A stretch of DNA of 27,614 nucleotides, from the IMG/VR virus record IMGVR_UViG_3300036846_000142, positions 1-27,614 of that record; one strand, written 5' to 3'. Shown here piece by piece: positions 26,040 through 27,614 of the stretch. The first letter of the stretch is position 1; each line of letters opens with the position of its first letter. This stretch comes from a virus. Made by a program: the position numbers and the translations under genes. The notes below the pieces were generated by a model. It was given only the letters and a program-made list of their open reading frames with translations. It was not told the DNA's origin and made no database searches.

Positions 26040-26232
26040 CCTCATCATCTCCATCATCATCTGGTTCAGGATCAGTAGGAGGCTCAGTGGGAGGTGGATC
26101 TGTGGTTGGTGTTTCAAGTGTGGTTGTAGCGGTGTGGGGCAATTCAAACATTAGCTGGGCTTGGTTGATTTGCCTCGTCCCTGAAACAGGTGGGTCTAGC
26201 ACGACGGTAGAGGCTTGTGGGTCGTCTGCCAT
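26029..26232 (-). CDS. Hypothetical 67-aa Pro/Thr/Asp-rich protein
   Basis: ATG at 26232 with AAAGGAATCC upstream. The N-terminal ~35 residues (STVVLDPPVSGTRQINQAQL) may be ordered. The C-terminal ~30 residues are Pro/Thr then Asp/Glu (PPTEPPTDPEPDDDGDDEDE). It overlaps the next gene by 11 nt. Both the end of this protein and the start of the next are Asp/Pro/Thr-rich, so a frameshift-linked or split protein is possible. No family recognised. Confidence 0.62.
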   Translation of the reverse strand: MADDPQASTVVLDPPVSGTRQINQAQLMFELPHTATTTLETPTTDPPPTEPPTDPEPDDDGDDEDES

Positions 26233-26403
26233 TTGATGGATTCCTTTCAGTTGCTTCAGGTTAGGGATTTGGGCATGGCTCGGCCCACCAGGAAGGATAG
26301 CACGTTACTCAGTGCAATCTCACAGGTCATGCGTTAGGAGCAAATCAATAATTTGAAGTGGGATTTGATTTCGTACACAGACGGTGATAGCGCCTCATAT
26401 TCT
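26233..26403. other. Intergenic leader of the packaging operon
   Basis: The non-coding gap between the hairpin at 26404-26435 and the first packaging gene. I see no convincing -35/-10 pair; the best weak candidate on the minus strand is TGAGAT - 17 nt - TATCCT with its -10 near 26291-26296. As the only sizeable gap before the late genes and with a terminator-like hairpin upstream, this is where a late promoter would be expected. Confidence 0.35.
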
Positions 26404-26435
26404 GCGCGCCGAGGGTTTACAGTCCCTCGGCGCGC
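26404..26435 (-). terminator. Strong GC-rich hairpin, probable terminator without T-tract
   Basis: A perfect 12-bp stem (GCGCGCCGAGGG with CCCTCGGCGCGC) encloses an 8-nt loop, 26 nt after the stop of the 367-aa gene. No T-run follows on either strand. Such U-less hairpins are proposed terminators in actinobacteria, so it may end the upstream transcript; RNA stabilisation or a protein-binding site are alternatives. Confidence 0.6.
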
Positions 26436-26461
26436 TTGGGTCGGACGGATGTTCGCTAGCC

Positions 26462-27565
26462 TCACGCGGCCCCGGAGGCTAGTTCGGCGTGCGCACCGAA
26501 CCGTTCATCTGACGTATGCACCGCACGGCTCGCGCTCATCACCTCACGCGCCTGACTCACGGCAGTAGCCTTACGCGCCTTACGCGCCTCAGCACGTGCG
26601 GCCTGCTCAGCGCTCACGTAGTCGCTTACGGGCCGGACGATGCGCGTGCCGTCCGCGTAGATCACTGTGACGGCTGCTAGTGAGGGGTGACGCCTGACGT
26701 GGTCAATGGCTTGCGCGTAGTTCGCTCCATCGGCGTCAGGGTGTGTTGCCACACCGATTGTGTACACGTGGCGTAGCGTGCTGTGCGGTGCGTAGTGATC
26801 GCGCTGCGTGACTTTCAGACCAGGGACGATGCGCACCTTGCGATCCCCGTATGCGCCACGTGCAGCCGCGCGTACTTCCAGACCATCGGTCAGACTCCCG
26901 TACAGGCGCGGGCGCCGCGTGACGCTTGACAGCTTGGCCTTGCTTGCGGGGATCACCCCACCATTCAGTTCAGCAGCACGCGCGGCCTGCTTGGTTGCCT
27001 TGCTTGCATGAGTCTGCTCGTTCTGCTCGTTCTGCATGCGCTCACGCTCCTCGTGCGTCAGGACGCGCTCACGGACGATTGCGTCGCGCATCAGCTTTCC
27101 ATACTGTCGCTGCTCACGTGAGAGCACAGGCGCCCGCACAGCGCTTTCCAGAGGCATCGGTGCGTCTAGTGTGTCGTGCGCGATTGCGAGTGCATCCATG
27201 CGAGCATGTTCCGGCCACAGATACCAGCCGTTCTCATCCTCGGTGCCGACGATGCAGTAGAGGTGGCCATCCTCGGTGCCACTGTGCTGACGTTCCACGC
27301 GCAGACCACAGCGCGCCATCAGCTTGCTTTCGTTCCAGTGTGTGCGCAGCTGGGCACGTGCCTCGCTCACCTTGCGAGCCTGCTCACACTGTGCGTCTAG
27401 CGTCATGCCACTGTCACACTTGCGGCCCGGCAGATTGATCGGTGCGATGGGAGGCATGTTGCACGTGCTGGTCAGCTGTGCGCGACGGTTGACACGTGCG
27501 ACGATTGCATCGCGTGCGGCTGCTTCACTTGCGAGGCGGTTCCTGTGGGCGACGAATGGATTCAT
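26462..27565 (-). CDS. Unrecognised 367-aa basic protein
   Basis: ATG at 27565 with GAAAGG upstream. Ala/Arg-rich and strongly basic. A central stretch (REQRQYGKLMRDAIVRERVL; THEERERMQNEQNEQTHASK) predicts a charged helix or coiled coil. The C-terminal half has LYGSLTDGLEVRAAARGAYG, then VYTIGVATHPDADGANYAQA and VTVIYADGTRIVRPVSDYVS. Base composition is visibly GC-richer than in the genes to the left, so it may have a different history. Not a recognised structural or packaging family. Basic character suggests nucleic-acid binding, but this is only inference. The hairpin just after its stop separates it from the late genes. Confidence 0.7.
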   Translation of the reverse strand: MNPFVAHRNRLASEAAARDAIVARVNRRAQLTSTCNMPPIAPINLPGRKCDSGMTLDAQCEQARKVSEARAQLRTHWNESKLMARCGLRVERQHSGTEDGHLYCIVGTEDENGWYLWPEHARMDALAIAHDTLDAPMPLESAVRAPVLSREQRQYGKLMRDAIVRERVLTHEERERMQNEQNEQTHASKATKQAARAAELNGGVIPASKAKLSSVTRRPRLYGSLTDGLEVRAAARGAYGDRKVRIVPGLKVTQRDHYAPHSTLRHVYTIGVATHPDADGANYAQAIDHVRRHPSLAAVTVIYADGTRIVRPVSDYVSAEQAARAEARKARKATAVSQAREVMSASRAVHTSDERFGAHAELASGAA

Positions 27566-27591
27566 GGTTGAGCCTTTCGGTATGGGGGTGA

Positions 27592-27614
27592 TGCGCGCTT
27601 GCCTTGTGCGCGCA
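27592..27614 (-). terminator. Hairpin at window edge
   Basis: A perfect 7-bp stem TGCGCGC/GCGCGCA with a 9-nt loop ends exactly at the window edge and may be longer outside. It lies 27 nt upstream of the 367-aa gene start. No T-tract follows on the minus strand. It may terminate the gene further right or be part of this leader. Confidence 0.35.

Noticed and set aside
26040-26147. Longer N-terminus for the small-terminase candidate (start at 26147)
   Set aside because: It would add a Met/His/Pro/Leu-rich segment that is the shifted reading of the upstream gene; the ATG at 26039 has a better-placed GGAG.

Overview
The window is a near-continuous late (structural) operon of a tailed phage or prophage. 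Every supported gene lies on the minus strand, so the genes are read from the right edge (27.6 kb) to the left edge (1). The contractile-tail sheath (9436-10872) makes it a myovirus. The head module looks Mu-like: a DUF935-type portal, a Mu gpI-like protease fused to scaffold, and a Mu gpG-like virion morphogenesis protein. The tail module looks PBSX/Xkd-like: sheath, tube, frameshifted chaperone, tape measure, LysM protein and hub. The lysozyme-like domain inside the hub carries an ALQES...DYGD...GLFQQR-type signature that I associate with actinobacterial cell-wall enzymes, so an actinobacterial host is the best guess. Base composition is near balanced over most of the window and clearly GC-richer right of about 26.4 kb. 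I see no integrase, replication, lysis or tRNA genes and no CRISPR array.

Layout, in transcription order. (1) 27565-26462: an unrecognised basic 367-aa protein in GC-rich DNA, closed by a perfect 12-bp hairpin. (2) 26232-23792, packaging: a 67-aa Pro/Thr/Asp-rich protein, a probable small terminase, a 69-aa acidic protein and the large terminase. (3) 23703-16937, head: portal, an 88-aa protein, a truncated AP2 domain, protease-scaffold, a capsid decoration-like protein, major capsid protein, two small acidic proteins and an unrecognised 234-aa protein. It ends in a clear rho-independent terminator (16884-16931). (4) 16882-11163: a Cys-rich YkgJ-like protein, a 1161-aa Thr-rich repeat protein carrying a LamG-like domain, and three head-tail connector or completion proteins. 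(5) 11150-4997, tail: a small protein, sheath, tube, a two-helix membrane protein, tail-assembly chaperones with a probable -1 frameshift, tape measure, and a LysM baseplate protein. (6) 4987-1: a 755-aa hub with two apparent peptidoglycan-hydrolase domains, then a gene cut by the left edge. That gene looks like an OB-fold baseplate spike fused to a collagen-like shaft and five fibre repeats.

The genes together encode DNA packaging, procapsid assembly and maturation, neck completion, contractile tail assembly, and the penetration and adsorption end of the tail. Start/stop overlaps (TGATG, TAATG, ATGA) are frequent, suggesting translational coupling. The remaining baseplate genes (gp25-like, J-like) and lysis genes presumably lie beyond the left edge. 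Least ordinary are the 1161-aa repeat protein, the Cys-rich protein directly behind a terminator, the multi-enzyme hub, the spike-fibre fusion, and a set of small proteins sharing a P-G-E/D motif.
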